Shown: positions 9,329 through 17,930 of the stretch, piece after piece | How positions within the stretch are numbered: position 1 is the stretch's first letter | Layout of the letters: the number at the start of each line of letters is the position of its first letter | Source: Rosistilla ulvae | Lineage (GTDB): Bacteria > Planctomycetota > Planctomycetia > Pirellulales > Pirellulaceae | Length of the DNA: 64,000 bases | Direction: 5' to 3' | Assembly: GCF_007741475.1 (NCBI RefSeq) | Contig: NZ_CP036261.1 | Span: 310,001 to 374,000 of the forward strand | Notes under the pieces: model-generated | Seen by the model: only the letters and a program-made list of their open reading frames with translations | Told to the model about the DNA's origin: nothing | Databases searched by the model: none | Translations under genes and position numbers: made by a program

Positions 9329-10687
9329 ATGAAGAAGAATCAACGACGGCGCATGGCACGCCCCGGAACCATCGCCGTCACCTTATGGACGCTTGCACTG
9401 ATCACGTCCGCCTTCGGGCAAAAGCTGAACATTGAGAAAGGTCGCGTCATCCAAAGCGGGCGGCCCGACGGACGGCATCTGAGTACACGGGGATTCCAGC
9501 AGTATCTGCTCCGCAACGCTCACCCCGAACTGGCGTTCAACCCGGAATTCACGCCCGAGGAATTCGAACAGTGGCGGTCGCAGGTGCGCGACAAGCTGCT
9601 GGAATTGATGAACTTCCCCGAACCGGTTCCTCAACCTGCGCCGCGCAAGCTTTGGTCTCAGGAGCGTAAAGGTTATGTGCTGGAGAAATGGGAGCTCTAT
9701 CCCGTGCCGGGCAGCGTGGTTCCCTTTCTCGTGCTGATCCCTGAAAACGCTACGCCCGAGCAACCCGCACCCGCGATCATGTGCCTGCCGGGTTCATCAG
9801 GCACCAAAGAGAATCTGGCTGGCGAGCCGCCGCTGGTTCCGGCATTCAAGCCGGACGATCGCAACCATGACGGCTGGCTTCACGCGGAACGTAATCAGCA
9901 GGCAGTGCAATTCGTCCGGGCTGGGTTCGTTGCGGTGCCGGTCGACCATCCAGGAACCGGCGAACTCTCCGACCTGGCCAAGCTTCGCCGCAGCACGATG
10001 GATGACCGCAACACGCTTTCCCGCTACCTCATCGACATGGGCCGCAACTACATTGCGCTGTCGGTCTTCCAAAAGCGTCAGATACTGAATTGGATGCGCG
10101 AGCAGCCGCACGTCGACGCCGAACGCGTTGCCTTGAGTGGTCATTCACTCGGAACGGAGCCTCTGCTGGTGCTGGCCGTACTCGACCCACAGATCCAAGG
10201 CATCGTGTGGAATGATTACCTGGCCGCAACGATGGAACGTCCGAGAGCCAGCACCAAGCCCAACCATCGCGGAATCAGGCCCGCGGCGAACTGGTTGGGC
10301 CACTCCATTCCGGGGCTGTGGGAATGGTTCGACTATCTCGACTTAGTCGCCGCGTTTGCGCCGCGACCACTGATCGTGACCGAAGGCGGGCCGACTCATT
10401 CATTGGACCTCGTACGCAAGGCTTATCAGATCGCGGGGGCTGCGGAAAACGTCTCCATCCACTACTACCCGCAATACCATGATCCGGCCGATCGACGTGA
10501 TGGCAAACCGATCCCGGAGGGGCTCAGCTCAACCGAATGGTTGGACTACGCCAACGTGCATGCCGCTCATCATTACTTCAAGGGTTACCTTGCGATTCCA
10601 TGGCTGACGGGCCAGTTCCAGCTGCCGGATCCCGGTAAAGTCTATCCGCCAGCGCCGCCGGAGGTTGTGCGAAAGCAGCGGAAGTGA
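9329..10687 (+). CDS. Secreted alpha/beta hydrolase (acetylxylan-esterase-like)
   Basis: Exported hydrolase of 452 residues. A signal peptide follows ATG 9329 (MKKNQRRR, then hydrophobic to about residue 30). The nucleophile elbow GHSLG lies in VALSGHSLGTEP, and the region PRPLIVTEGG followed by HYYPQYHDP supplies candidate acid and His residues of the triad. It resembles the dienelactone hydrolase/acetylxylan esterase-like secreted esterases that are abundant in planctomycetes and act on polysaccharide substituents. The start is chosen for the signal peptide and the GGGA just upstream, over the in-frame TTG 9284. It is a single gene between repeat regions; the substrate is not determined. 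Confidence 0.82.
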   Translation: MKKNQRRRMARPGTIAVTLWTLALITSAFGQKLNIEKGRVIQSGRPDGRHLSTRGFQQYLLRNAHPELAFNPEFTPEEFEQWRSQVRDKLLELMNFPEPVPQPAPRKLWSQERKGYVLEKWELYPVPGSVVPFLVLIPENATPEQPAPAIMCLPGSSGTKENLAGEPPLVPAFKPDDRNHDGWLHAERNQQAVQFVRAGFVAVPVDHPGTGELSDLAKLRRSTMDDRNTLSRYLIDMGRNYIALSVFQKRQILNWMREQPHVDAERVALSGHSLGTEPLLVLAVLDPQIQGIVWNDYLAATMERPRASTKPNHRGIRPAANWLGHSIPGLWEWFDYLDLVAAFAPRPLIVTEGGPTHSLDLVRKAYQIAGAAENVSIHYYPQYHDPADRRDGKPIPEGLSSTEWLDYANVHAAHHYFKGYLAIPWLTGQFQLPDPGKVYPPAPPEVVRKQRK

Positions 10688-10764
10688 GAGCCAGAGAGCC
10701 GCATGGTGGCGCAGCATACTTTCGCTTTTTTCAAATGCAGCGGTCCTTGGTGTGCCGCCGATGT

Positions 10765-11715
10765 TTATGTGTCAAACCCAAAGAGCCGTGCGGCGTTTCC
10801 ACCGAGGACCTTGCTCCGGTCCTCATCGCTGAATGCGGGAAGTATCTGGGCGATTTGTTGCCGGTACTGTCGGTAGGACGCGTCCGTTGACTCGGCGTTA
10901 AATCCCCCTCCATAGATCAGTCGCTCGGCGCCCCATAATTCGGCTAACCGACGCACCACCGGCTTAACATCCCGGTGCGGGTATTTGTTCTGGTCTGGGA
11001 TCGCCGCCAACTTCATCACCGTGTTCGGCAACTCCGACCAACGCAGCACCACCGCGTGTTCCTCTGGCGTCCCCTGCATCGGTCGTCCCAGGTGGTCAAT
11101 GATGACTTGAGTCTCTCTGTAGCGACGGATGTAGGGATCCAGCCGTTCTGCATAACGGGGTTCCAGATGGATCTGCATCGCGACACCCGCATCTGTGGCG
11201 ATCGACCACAACCGATCGAGCTCCGGAGTGCCCCACGGAGGCAAGCGACCAGGGGCGTAAGCATGCAGACGCGTCGCAACGATATGCTCCTCATGCTGCC
11301 TCAAGAATTGCGGCAGGCGTTGCAGCGAATCTGGTTGATCTGCAAAGAAGAGACAAGTCCCCTTCAGGCGTCCTTTGCCGACTTCGATGCAGTGTTCCAG
11401 ATAGCGATGGTCATCCTGGTAGGGTTCGGGGTGAACGACAATCGCGTGATCCACCCCCGCACCGTCCATACGCTCGAGCAGGAACTCGGGCGTTGCCGCT
11501 TGGCTAGGCCGATATGGCGCATTTTGGTGGTATGGAAAACGAGCATCATCCGGTCCCGCAAAACAGTGAAGATGGGCGTCGACCACCATCGACGTATCGC
11601 TGGCCGCGTGTGCTACCGACAACGACGTTGAGACGGCAAGCCCTGCGGCGATGACGCCCATCGCCTCTCGACGATTTGGTAGTCGTCGTTTTTCATAACC
11701 CAAACGATCGATCAT
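10765..11715 (-). CDS. Amidohydrolase-family metal-dependent hydrolase, Tat-exported
   Basis: TIM-barrel amidohydrolase of 316 residues, similar in layout to 2-pyrone-4,6-dicarboxylate lactonase-type proteins. The metal-binding HLH motif appears as VVDAHLHCF, later His residues include VIDHLGRP, and the end has LIYGGGFNAES before an aspartate-rich tail. An RREAMGV N-terminus followed by a hydrophobic segment ending AHA suggests Tat export. ATG 11715 starts the protein immediately before that signal; the longer frame to 11778 has no support. It converges with the esterase upstream. The substrate is unknown. Confidence 0.82.
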   Translation of the reverse strand: MIDRLGYEKRRLPNRREAMGVIAAGLAVSTSLSVAHAASDTSMVVDAHLHCFAGPDDARFPYHQNAPYRPSQAATPEFLLERMDGAGVDHAIVVHPEPYQDDHRYLEHCIEVGKGRLKGTCLFFADQPDSLQRLPQFLRQHEEHIVATRLHAYAPGRLPPWGTPELDRLWSIATDAGVAMQIHLEPRYAERLDPYIRRYRETQVIIDHLGRPMQGTPEEHAVVLRWSELPNTVMKLAAIPDQNKYPHRDVKPVVRRLAELWGAERLIYGGGFNAESTDASYRQYRQQIAQILPAFSDEDRSKVLGGNAARLFGFDT

Positions 11716-12203
11716 TAGTTGAAACTCACAAGTTGCAGTAGGAAACTTCGCGCGGAGCGAATGGCTTCTTTTGAGCATCTAGTCTAGTCGATATCGACGC
11801 AAAGCAAGCATCCTGGCCGCGAAGTCTCTCCCTCACGCGAACCCCACTCTCGGCTACTATCGCATTACGGGGTAGCTGTCCGACTGCGTGGGGACGCAGC
11901 ATGTTTTCGGTGCATTCGATAGCGGCCAGGTAGCGGGGTGCACTGAAAATGCGGGAACACTGCTGGTTCTTGGGGGGCCGAGCTTCACCATGCAGCATGG
12001 TATAGGTGGGGGGCGCGATCGCTTCGGCAGGGGCGACTTGAGATCTCAACCGGCAACGCCGCTAGAGCTATCTCAATCCAAACCGGCGGCAAGGAGTCGA
12101 ACTGCTACCGCCAAGAGGGCACAGTAGGCGAGCAATGCCGTGATTCGCCATAAGCCAAGCGAAGGAAATGGAGAACTCGATTCTGACAGAAGTGGCGCGA
12201 CTG
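11716..12203. other. Intergenic with degenerate REP copies
   Basis: This gap of almost 500 bases holds one clear REP core (GGGGACGCAGCATGTTTTCGG-like, 11890-11910) followed by GGTGCATTCGATAGCGGCC, as in the 8.7-9.0 kb array, and a worn copy near 11950. The remainder shows no supportable gene. Confidence 0.6.
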
Positions 12204-13337
12204 CTACTCGCTTGCCATCAACTGACGTCCACGGCGTGGCAGATGGAAGCGGCGATGGCGAATGCGGCTTCGCGCTGCATCGACCACACGGCATTCACCG
12301 GCGACGGTACAAAACAAGCGGCCAAACTCCGACACGAGTTCTCGCCAGGCCGATTTCCCGATGCCGATGCGTTCGAAAACAGGCGGAACCTCCACTGGGG
12401 TCCCGCCGCCCCCGCCGGGCTTAACTTGACGCGCGGTCCAGTCGAGCAACTCGACGTAGTCACAAAGCGACATCGACAAGAACCCCTTATCGCTGCAGCG
12501 CCTTGAAGTTGCGGCAATGCACGGACCGACCTGTGCATTCCGTTCGTCGAGAAACAACGGAGCGAGGAATGAGGCACTGGGCCGGTCGCCCGGAAGGCAT
12601 CTCTCGGTGTCAGCACTGGTTTGCAAAGGATGCCTGTGAGGTCCCGAAGCAGTTTGCTGACTCAAGCATGAACTGCCTTCGGAGGCATAGAGCCCGGCCT
12701 CCTGCATGCGGCGTTGAATCGAAGTGTAGTCGCTGGCTTCGATCGTTTCGGCGATTGCCGCGCGGATGGGATTCAAGTCAACGTAAGCCGCGCACGCAAG
12801 TAAGCTCGCCTCATCGAACAACTTTGTTGCTTTGTAACGCCCTTGGAAAAAGTGCCCTGACTGCTCATCTTCGCGATTGGCTCGCATCGCGATACGTTGG
12901 CACAACAGTCGCATCCACCAACTGAAATTCGATAGTCGACTTCGGATCTCCGCTAGCCGTTCCGCACATCCTGCAATTGAGTTGATTTCCGCCTCGGTCG
13001 GTTCCGCTGGCAAACCATCCCGGTCCTGCCGTTCGGGACACAACAATATCCACCGCCGCGCCACTTCGCGATCACTCCAGCACTCGACAATATCGGATCG
13101 AGACCTCAGGACCAGGTGGAAATGATTTGAGAGAATCGTATAACAGAGCAAATCGATACCGAACAATGCCGCAAATTGCTTTAAGTAGCTCTCGATCCAT
13201 CGTTTGCGATAGTCAAAATTCTTCTCTGAGACAGGATCATACCCCAGCAGAAAACAACGACGCACGGTACGTGCATAAGTGTGCGCGATTTCGATTTCAG
13301 CGGGATCGAAGACTTCTGATCGTGGCAAGCGAGACAT
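12204..13337 (-). CDS. REP-associated tyrosine transposase (IS200-like Y1 family)
   Basis: Y1_Tnp/RAYT protein of 377 residues. The N-terminal domain carries the HUH metal motif as SNHFHLVLRS, and later FFQGRYKATKL and AAYVDLNPIRAA, segments typical of planctomycete REP-associated transposases. A C-terminal region (SLCDYVELLDWTARQ) is also shared by that group. RAYTs are single-copy domesticated relatives of IS200/IS605 transposases thought to mobilise REP palindromes. ATG 13337 is preceded by GGGAGAAT; the longer frame is unsupported. Two REP cores sit 85-140 bases upstream and more lie on both sides, which is the expected context. Confidence 0.92.
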   Translation of the reverse strand: MSRLPRSEVFDPAEIEIAHTYARTVRRCFLLGYDPVSEKNFDYRKRWIESYLKQFAALFGIDLLCYTILSNHFHLVLRSRSDIVECWSDREVARRWILLCPERQDRDGLPAEPTEAEINSIAGCAERLAEIRSRLSNFSWWMRLLCQRIAMRANREDEQSGHFFQGRYKATKLFDEASLLACAAYVDLNPIRAAIAETIEASDYTSIQRRMQEAGLYASEGSSCLSQQTASGPHRHPLQTSADTERCLPGDRPSASFLAPLFLDERNAQVGPCIAATSRRCSDKGFLSMSLCDYVELLDWTARQVKPGGGGGTPVEVPPVFERIGIGKSAWRELVSEFGRLFCTVAGECRVVDAARSRIRHRRFHLPRRGRQLMASE

Positions 13338-13422
13338 GACATTCTCCCAACAAGAAAACGGGAGAAACCAACTTCTATCAATCAGTCTAACAATGACCGG
13401 GCATCGGTCTAGCTTTCCCCCA

Positions 13423-13476
13423 GAAAGATACTCTGTCCCCGCTGCGGTCCCGAAAGATACTCTGTCCCCGCTGCGG
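13423..13476. repeat. Pair of REP cores upstream of the RAYT gene
   Basis: Two identical 25 bp copies (13423-13447 and 13452-13476) each read GAAAGATACTCTGTCCCC plus GCTGCGG. They are the reverse complement of GGGGACAGAGTATCTTTC, so in the transposase orientation both cores point into the gene. Confidence 0.88.
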
Positions 13477-13704
13477 GAACCTCCGCTCGATAGAAGCATA
13501 GTAAGAAACGCTATCGACGATACTGGTTGTCCTGCCCCCGAGAGTCTAAATCCGACGCAGGCGTCTGACTGAACTCCCAGACGGCCTCTAAACCAGCCCA
13601 AACGACTTGCCAGTCCGCGATGGCCGCCTGCAGTCTTCGTGCGGCGCGCACGTAGCAGCACAAACAAACATCAGGCACAGTATCCCTCGCAGGATGGTCG
13701 AAAG

Positions 13705-14411
13705 ATGCAGAACAAAAACTTCGTCATCGTTGGAGGCAGCCACGGGATTGGTGCAGGCATAACCCGCCGCTGCGTCAACCGCGGAGCCAGAGTGACGGTG
13801 GTTTCGCGAAGCATCGGCGAGGTGGCCGATCTGGCTGGCGTTCGCCTGTGCCCTGTGATGTGACGCAGCGGCCACCGTTGGCCGACGACCTCCCCGATTC
13901 CATCGATGCATTGGCTTATTGCCACGGTTTCTTCAACCTTGGCCCACTGAGATCGCTCACCGAGCAGACGATCCGCAATGATTTCGAAATTAACGTCATC
14001 GGCGCCGTCAGGTGCGTGCAATCCTGCCTTGTCGCATTCAAATCGGGGGCCCCCGCCAGAGTCCTTCTCGTCAGCACAGTCGCCGTTCAGCAGGGGCTCA
14101 CCATGCACACCTCCGTGACAGCGGCCAAGGGAGCGATCGAAAGTTTGACCCGCACTTGGGCCGCCGAATTTGCGCCTGAGGTTCGCGTCAACTGCATCGC
14201 TTCTGCCCTGACCGTTACGTAGCTTAGTGAACGATTGCTTGCCACTGATGAGAAGCGTCACGCGATGGCTGACATGTATCCTCAAGGCCGCTACGGCGAA
14301 GTGGACGCCGTCGCCGCAGCGGCCGAATTCTTACTCTCCGATGCCAGCAGTTGGATCACGGGACAAGTGCTGGGAGTTGATGGCGGTCTATCTTCGCTAC
14401 GTAAATCGTGA
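13705..14411 (+). pseudogene. Decayed short-chain dehydrogenase, paralogue of the gene at 40.1-40.8 kb
   Basis: Once a 234-residue SDR oxidoreductase, now broken twice. The N-terminal Rossmann motif GGSHGIGAG is intact. A one-base deletion near 13840-13855 then shifts the frame, so translation stops at TGA about 13860. The sequence resumes in another frame (DVTQRPPLADDLPDSID), keeps the catalytic region TSVTAAKGA, and is cut by TAG at 14220-14222, where the intact copy has CAA. The reading frame resumes to the normal end GVDGGLSSLRK and TGA at 14409. Similarity to the intact paralogue extends about 50 bases upstream of the ATG (TGGTCGAAAG), so a whole gene was duplicated. Confidence 0.93.
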
Positions 14412-15156
14412 ATCCCTTGGGGCGCGACGCACAGCCCCCGCCACCCAACTGCTGCCACAATGCGCGATTCATCGTGGTGTGGAAAACAGGGCGAACATCT
14501 CCTGCGAAACGCCGAAACATATCACGGGTTGGCTACGCGACACTCGGGACGGTATCCGGAAACGGGGACACAGCTTTTTCGCGAGGTATCTGGACCTCAC
14601 CCGCGGGCGTACCACACCAAGGGACGCAGCATGTTTTCGGCATGTTTTCAGGGCGTTCTACCTTCGCCCTCCGGGAGGATTATTAACACACTCGCCCCCA
14701 TTCCTGCCGGCCTCGATTTCCCCCGAAAAGTTACTCTGTCCCCGTTTTTGAAAATCAAATTTGCTCAGGAACTTAACCTGACACCCCCGCCCCCGTCCTG
14801 GCAGAAAAAGACTAGTGCCGGCGCCGCCGTAGACGGATGCTCTCGCCACACTTCGCTTGCAATCTTTCCTGCTGCCCAACTACTCCTCTTCAAGACTTTG
14901 CTTCTAGTCACCAACTCGCAACACCGGGCGCATCACGACGTTCAGCAGCGCGACGCGTGCCATGCCGCGAATCGCTCTGACGCCCTCCAAACGCTTTACG
15001 CTATCCCACAAGCCCGTTGCGAAATGCTGCAGCAACGCAAACTGCGGGCTCGCGAACCGGGAGCCGGGTTTTGCTGATTGATTAGGCACGATGTCTGGGA
15101 GGCACCTGAGGGGCCGTCTTCGCGATTCCTAGCCGCCTCCATCCCTACCGCGCACG
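14412..15156. other. Intergenic repeat region
   Basis: About 750 bases of accessory DNA. REP cores lie at 14564-14580 and 14621-14640 (forward) and 14720-14744 (reverse, GAAAAGTTACTCTGTCCCC). The stretch 14745-15156 has only short frames of unrecognised sequence, including a 61-residue minus-strand frame at 14904-15089 that I cannot assign. Confidence 0.6.
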
Positions 15157-15190
15157 AAAAAAGCCCTGGCTTATTTTAAGCTAGGGCTAT
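15157..15190 (-). terminator. Displaced original terminator of tRNA-Val
   Basis: Read on the minus strand: AGCCCTAGCTTA, loop, TAAGCCAGGGCT followed by TTTTTT. It lies about 50 bases beyond the left attachment core, where the tRNA-Val 3' end would sit in an empty chromosome, so it is best explained as the ancestral tRNA terminator separated from its gene by the 7.7 kb insertion. Confidence 0.8.
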
Positions 15191-15238
15191 TATTTCGATT
15201 CGTAATTTTGGTGTCGCAGTGCGGGAACTGCTAATGAA

Positions 15239-15284
15239 AGTGGGCGATATTGGATTCGAACCAACGACCTCTACGATGTCAACG
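15239..15284. other. attL core (partial tRNA-Val 3' end)
   Basis: 46 bp identical to 22873-22918, starting AGTGGGCGATATTGGATTCG. It holds the acceptor 3' strand, T arm and part of the anticodon arm of tRNA-Val but lacks the 5' half, so it is not a functional tRNA. Confidence 0.95.
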
Positions 15285-15467
15285 CAAGAGCTTGCGGATG
15301 GAAACACTGCAAAACGCTGGGGAAATCACGGCAGCAAAAACGGTTGCCCCAACGGTTGCCCCAGCACCATCGATTTAGCCGATCTGGCGGCGGTGATGGG
15401 AAAGCAATTGAACACCGATGAACTCGGGGCGTTTGTCGCATCGCTGACAGCGGAGGTGGCACAATGA
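15285..15467 (+). CDS. attL-side open frame, detached integrase C-terminus candidate
   Basis: Sixty codons after the left core (QELADGNTAKRWGNHGSK onward, ending SLTAEVAQ) stay open in the same frame as the integrase codons that enter the right core. In an excised circle this segment would be fused to the integrase, making it 592 instead of 532 residues, and its stop would overlap the ATG of the next gene by four bases. In the integrated state the frame is open from about 15219 through the core, but I see no convincing start. The C-terminal part (DLADLAAVMGKQLNTDELGAF) looks helical. Confidence 0.55.
   Translation, partial: QELADGNTAKRWGNHGSKNGCPNGCPSTIDLADLAAVMGKQLNTDELGAFVASLTAEVAQ
15343..15364. 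repeat. Putative integrase arm-type site, left
   Basis: 22 bp with two direct copies of GTTGCCCCA at 12 bp spacing, 58 bp inside the left core. The same 22 bp recurs at 22736-22757 inside the right end. Arm-type integrase binding sites are the simplest reading; that is inference. Confidence 0.55.
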
Positions 15468-15988
15468 CAGAGCCGAAGCAATTAGCATCGTCAAACGTGA
15501 CGAGGGGCGACCGGCGGCGGGAATTGGCAGAGTCTGGCAGCCCGAGCGACGAAAATCAGTTGCAGGGCGATGATCGTTTGTTTCGAGCGTTGGTCTCGGG
15601 GTGCCATGTTGAAAATGCGGCGGTTGCTGCGGGTGTGTCCGAGCGGACAGCCTACCGGCGGTTGGCTGATCCTGAATTCCGGAGACAAATTGACGATGCG
15701 CGTCAATCGCTACGTGAATCCATCTTGGCGAAGTTGGCTGACGCAGGGCATGACGCTATCGGAGTGCTGATGGATTTGATGCACTCGGCAGAGGATGATC
15801 GAACGCGGTTGCTGGCCGCAAAATCGGTTCTTGATTCGTTGACGAAGTTTCAGCAAGACGAGAAACCGAAAGTCGACAGCAAGACGGACGCGGGGCAATC
15901 GCCATCGAGGCAAGTTGTGATTTACATTCCCGATAACGGTCGGGATCGCCATGACGGTTTGCCGGAGGCAAACACGAATATAGAATGA
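15464..15988 (+). CDS. HTH protein resembling phage small terminase subunit
   Basis: A 174-residue protein. Residues about 40-85 form a homeodomain-like helix-turn-helix (AVAAGVSERTAYRRLADPEF) followed by a helical stretch (LAAKSVLDSLTKF), the arrangement seen in small-terminase-like and related phage HTH proteins. A polar C-terminus ends VVIYIPDNGRD. If it is a TerS, it would redirect packaging of a helper phage, since no large terminase is present; it could instead be a regulator. ATG 15464 overlaps the stop of the preceding open frame (ATGA), which in the circular form belongs to the integrase. Confidence 0.65.
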   Translation: MTEPKQLASSNVTRGDRRRELAESGSPSDENQLQGDDRLFRALVSGCHVENAAVAAGVSERTAYRRLADPEFRRQIDDARQSLRESILAKLADAGHDAIGVLMDLMHSAEDDRTRLLAAKSVLDSLTKFQQDEKPKVDSKTDAGQSPSRQVVIYIPDNGRDRHDGLPEANTNIE

Positions 15989-16067
15989 GAGACCGCCGGG
16001 GTAATCTCCCGGCACGCTGGACGCGGCTGATTACCGCTTTCAAGAGGCTTGCGACTGATCCTCGCTT

Positions 16068-16112
16068 AGCACCCCGACCGGCAAGGGTTCCCTTTCCCTG
16101 CCCGTCGGGGTG
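16068..16112 (+). terminator. Strong hairpin, possible terminator
   Basis: ACCCCGACCGGCAAGGG pairs with CCCTGCCCGTCGGGGT around a short pyrimidine loop. It lies 80 bases after the TerS-like gene and just before the ribosome binding site of the next gene. No long T-run follows, so it may terminate weakly or act as an mRNA stabiliser. Confidence 0.6.
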
Positions 16113-16137
16113 GCTTCGTTTCACCAAAGGGAAAAGC

Positions 16138-17040
16138 ATGGAAGGAACCGACGGCAATCGTCGTGCACGATTCGTTTCAGTTACAGAACTTGCAGGTATT
16201 CAACAGGCTGCCATTTTTGATGCGGCAGAGAGGCGACGAAACGAGGCACCGAAGGAGTTGTTACGGTTGCTTCGTCGTCTAATCGACCGACTAAACGATA
16301 CTGCGATAGCTGATCAGCGATGGCAATCCAGCCAGGTCGATGCGTTGACCGAATTGATGATGCCGCTATGGAGGGAGCTCCGAATCGAGCAACCAGGGCT
16401 TTGGGTTGATCGAGGTAGCGACTATGGGCAAGCGACACCTTGCAAACTGTTCCATGTTCGCGACCCTGACCTTGAAGATTATCCCAGCACGATGTTGGAA
16501 CATGAGGAAGGCGAGAAGCGGTACGTCGCCACGGTTGGGGATGTTGCAATCATGCTGCCCGAAATTCTCACTTGGGAGAAATGGTTGGAACAAAAGTTTG
16601 ATCTAAAATCGATTCCGATAGCCCTGGGACGTTCGCTTAATGCGAGACCGATAGCAGAGAACGAAGCATTGGCAAACGCGAAATCGCGACCGAGAAAGGA
16701 CAGCAAGAAGAGGCCAGAAAGCACGGGGGACACGTTCGAGGCGTGGAAGGCATATCTTTTGGTGCATCACAAGTACGGCAGCGATTTGAATCAGACACCA
16801 GCGACACCGACCAGCATTCAAAATGCTGAGATTTGCTCAAAGGCACAGGCAAGCAGGCACTTCAAAACGAAGTGGGGCGGACACAAGCAGTACGTTCGGT
16901 ACTGCGCGGACATCAAGCGGCTAGGAGTCGAACTGAAATTGCTTGCGGGTGATATGTCAGTTGTGGGCATGGGATCGCTGATTCAAGAGTTGAAGGATTC
17001 AACCGCGCAAGACCCGCGGAATTGCATTGAGGACGATTGA
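16138..17040 (+). CDS. Unknown 300-residue protein of the integrated element
   Basis: I do not recognise this family. The N-terminal half (about 1-170) is helical with LRLLRRLIDRLND and WLEQKFDLKS; a basic linker (KSRPRKDSKKRPES) leads to a C-terminal domain (about 205-285, TFEAWKAYLLVHHKYG through HFKTKWGGHKQYVRYC) that could be a helical DNA-binding module. ATG 16138 is chosen because AAAGGGA precedes it; the longer frame to 15985 would run through the hairpin. A hairpin upstream and 190 bases of spacer downstream isolate it from the replication operon, as for cargo. No catalytic motif is evident. Confidence 0.7.
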   Translation: MEGTDGNRRARFVSVTELAGIQQAAIFDAAERRRNEAPKELLRLLRRLIDRLNDTAIADQRWQSSQVDALTELMMPLWRELRIEQPGLWVDRGSDYGQATPCKLFHVRDPDLEDYPSTMLEHEEGEKRYVATVGDVAIMLPEILTWEKWLEQKFDLKSIPIALGRSLNARPIAENEALANAKSRPRKDSKKRPESTGDTFEAWKAYLLVHHKYGSDLNQTPATPTSIQNAEICSKAQASRHFKTKWGGHKQYVRYCADIKRLGVELKLLAGDMSVVGMGSLIQELKDSTAQDPRNCIEDD

Positions 17041-17104
17041 TTCGTTGAAGGCCTGTTTCATCGTTTCATGGCTGCGGTGAAACGGTCAATAATTTCTTTT
17101 GACT

Positions 17105-17160
17105 GACAAGGCCCGTGAATCACGGGCAATTCGCGTCGTTTCGTCGTTTCACGACGATTG
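17105..17160. promoter_or_regulatory. Palindromes upstream of the AlpA-like gene
   Basis: GCCCGTGA and TCACGGGC form a near-perfect palindrome at 17111-17127, followed by CGTCGTTTCACGACG. They lie 70-120 bases before the regulator gene and are plausible operators or a terminator of the upstream gene. No protein can be assigned. Confidence 0.4.
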
Positions 17161-17229
17161 CCCATGAAACGGATTCACAAGAGCGTACCCGCCGACGGTT
17201 GCGGGATTCTTTGCTCTTGAGGATTTGTG

Positions 17230-17463
17230 ATGACAACGCAAATACCGCCGGACGCACCGGCGCGACTGTTGGACGTGGGCGGCGTGGCCGCTCTGCTGGG
17301 CGTTTCGGAACGTCATGTTTACAGGCTCGCCGACGCGGGCAAGATGCCGCGACCGATCAAGCTGGGCGGGGCGAATCGTTGGGACCGGCTGACGCTGGAA
17401 CAATGGGTCGATGACGGTTGCCCATCGATCGCTCGCACTCGCACGGGAGGGCCGCGACGATGA
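17230..17463 (+). CDS. AlpA-like helix-turn-helix regulator/excisionase
   Basis: A 77-residue MerR-type HTH protein of the AlpA/excisionase class. The motif LLDVGGVAALLGVSERHVYR is followed by LADAGKMPRPIKLGG and a wing ending RWDRLTLEQWVDDG. Members control integrase or excision in prophages, P4-like elements and PICIs. ATG 17230 has GAGG upstream. Its stop overlaps the next ATG (ATGA), so it heads the replication operon and is the likely switch gene of the element. Confidence 0.88.
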   Translation: MTTQIPPDAPARLLDVGGVAALLGVSERHVYRLADAGKMPRPIKLGGANRWDRLTLEQWVDDGCPSIARTRTGGPRR

Positions 17464-17930
17464 TCGATCGATCACACATCGCCGAAGGCGAGCGCCGACG
17501 CGACGAAGGCATGAACAGAGCGGCGGCGCGTCGCCCCGATCGGGTCACACTCGGGCGACTGGCAATGCTGCGAGCGTTGCTTGATTCGCCCAGCGGGACC
17601 GCTTCGCTTGACGACGCCACACCGCCAGATGAACTCGCCTCGCATTACGCGGACGGCGGCAAGTGGCGGGGACAGGTTATCCGGTCGCTGATCGCAGATG
17701 ACTTCGCCGAACACATCGGATACGTCAAGACGATCCGACCCGCCGGGCATCGTCGCCCGATTGCACTCTTGCGACTGATCGACCGGCAAGCGGCGGTGTT
17801 ACATCTATCCAGCATGACGGCGGCAATAGCCGTCTATGAGGCGACCCCGACGGCTGGCACCGTCGAGGCCGCAAATTCTGATACATCACAATCCACCGGC
17901 AACGGAGAATCGAGCAATGAATCTATCTGA
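17460..17930 (+). CDS. Hypothetical 156-residue protein of the replication operon
   Basis: No family recognised. The middle (about 25-110) is a predicted winged-helix-like region with LAMLRALLDS, a helix around WRGQVIRSLIADDFAEHIGY and a strand RRPIALLRLID; the tail is Ser/Thr/Asn-rich. ATG 17460 overlaps the AlpA-like stop and its own stop lies inside the DUF669 gene (17917), so translation is coupled on both sides. A DNA-binding accessory role is only inference from position. Confidence 0.7.
   Translation: MIDRSHIAEGERRRDEGMNRAAARRPDRVTLGRLAMLRALLDSPSGTASLDDATPPDELASHYADGGKWRGQVIRSLIADDFAEHIGYVKTIRPAGHRRPIALLRLIDRQAAVLHLSSMTAAIAVYEATPTAGTVEAANSDTSQSTGNGESSNESI

Noticed and set aside
13338-13667. 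Longer N-terminus for the REP-associated transposase
   Set aside because: The extra 110 codons run through REP copies and lack family similarity; ATG 13337 has a good ribosome binding site.
14460-15077. 205-residue plus-strand gene
   Set aside because: It crosses REP copies and has no recognisable domain or ribosome binding site.
15239-15311. Second tRNA-Val gene at the left junction
   Set aside because: Only the 3' 45 bases of the tRNA are present; the D arm and acceptor 5' strand are missing. It is an attachment remnant.
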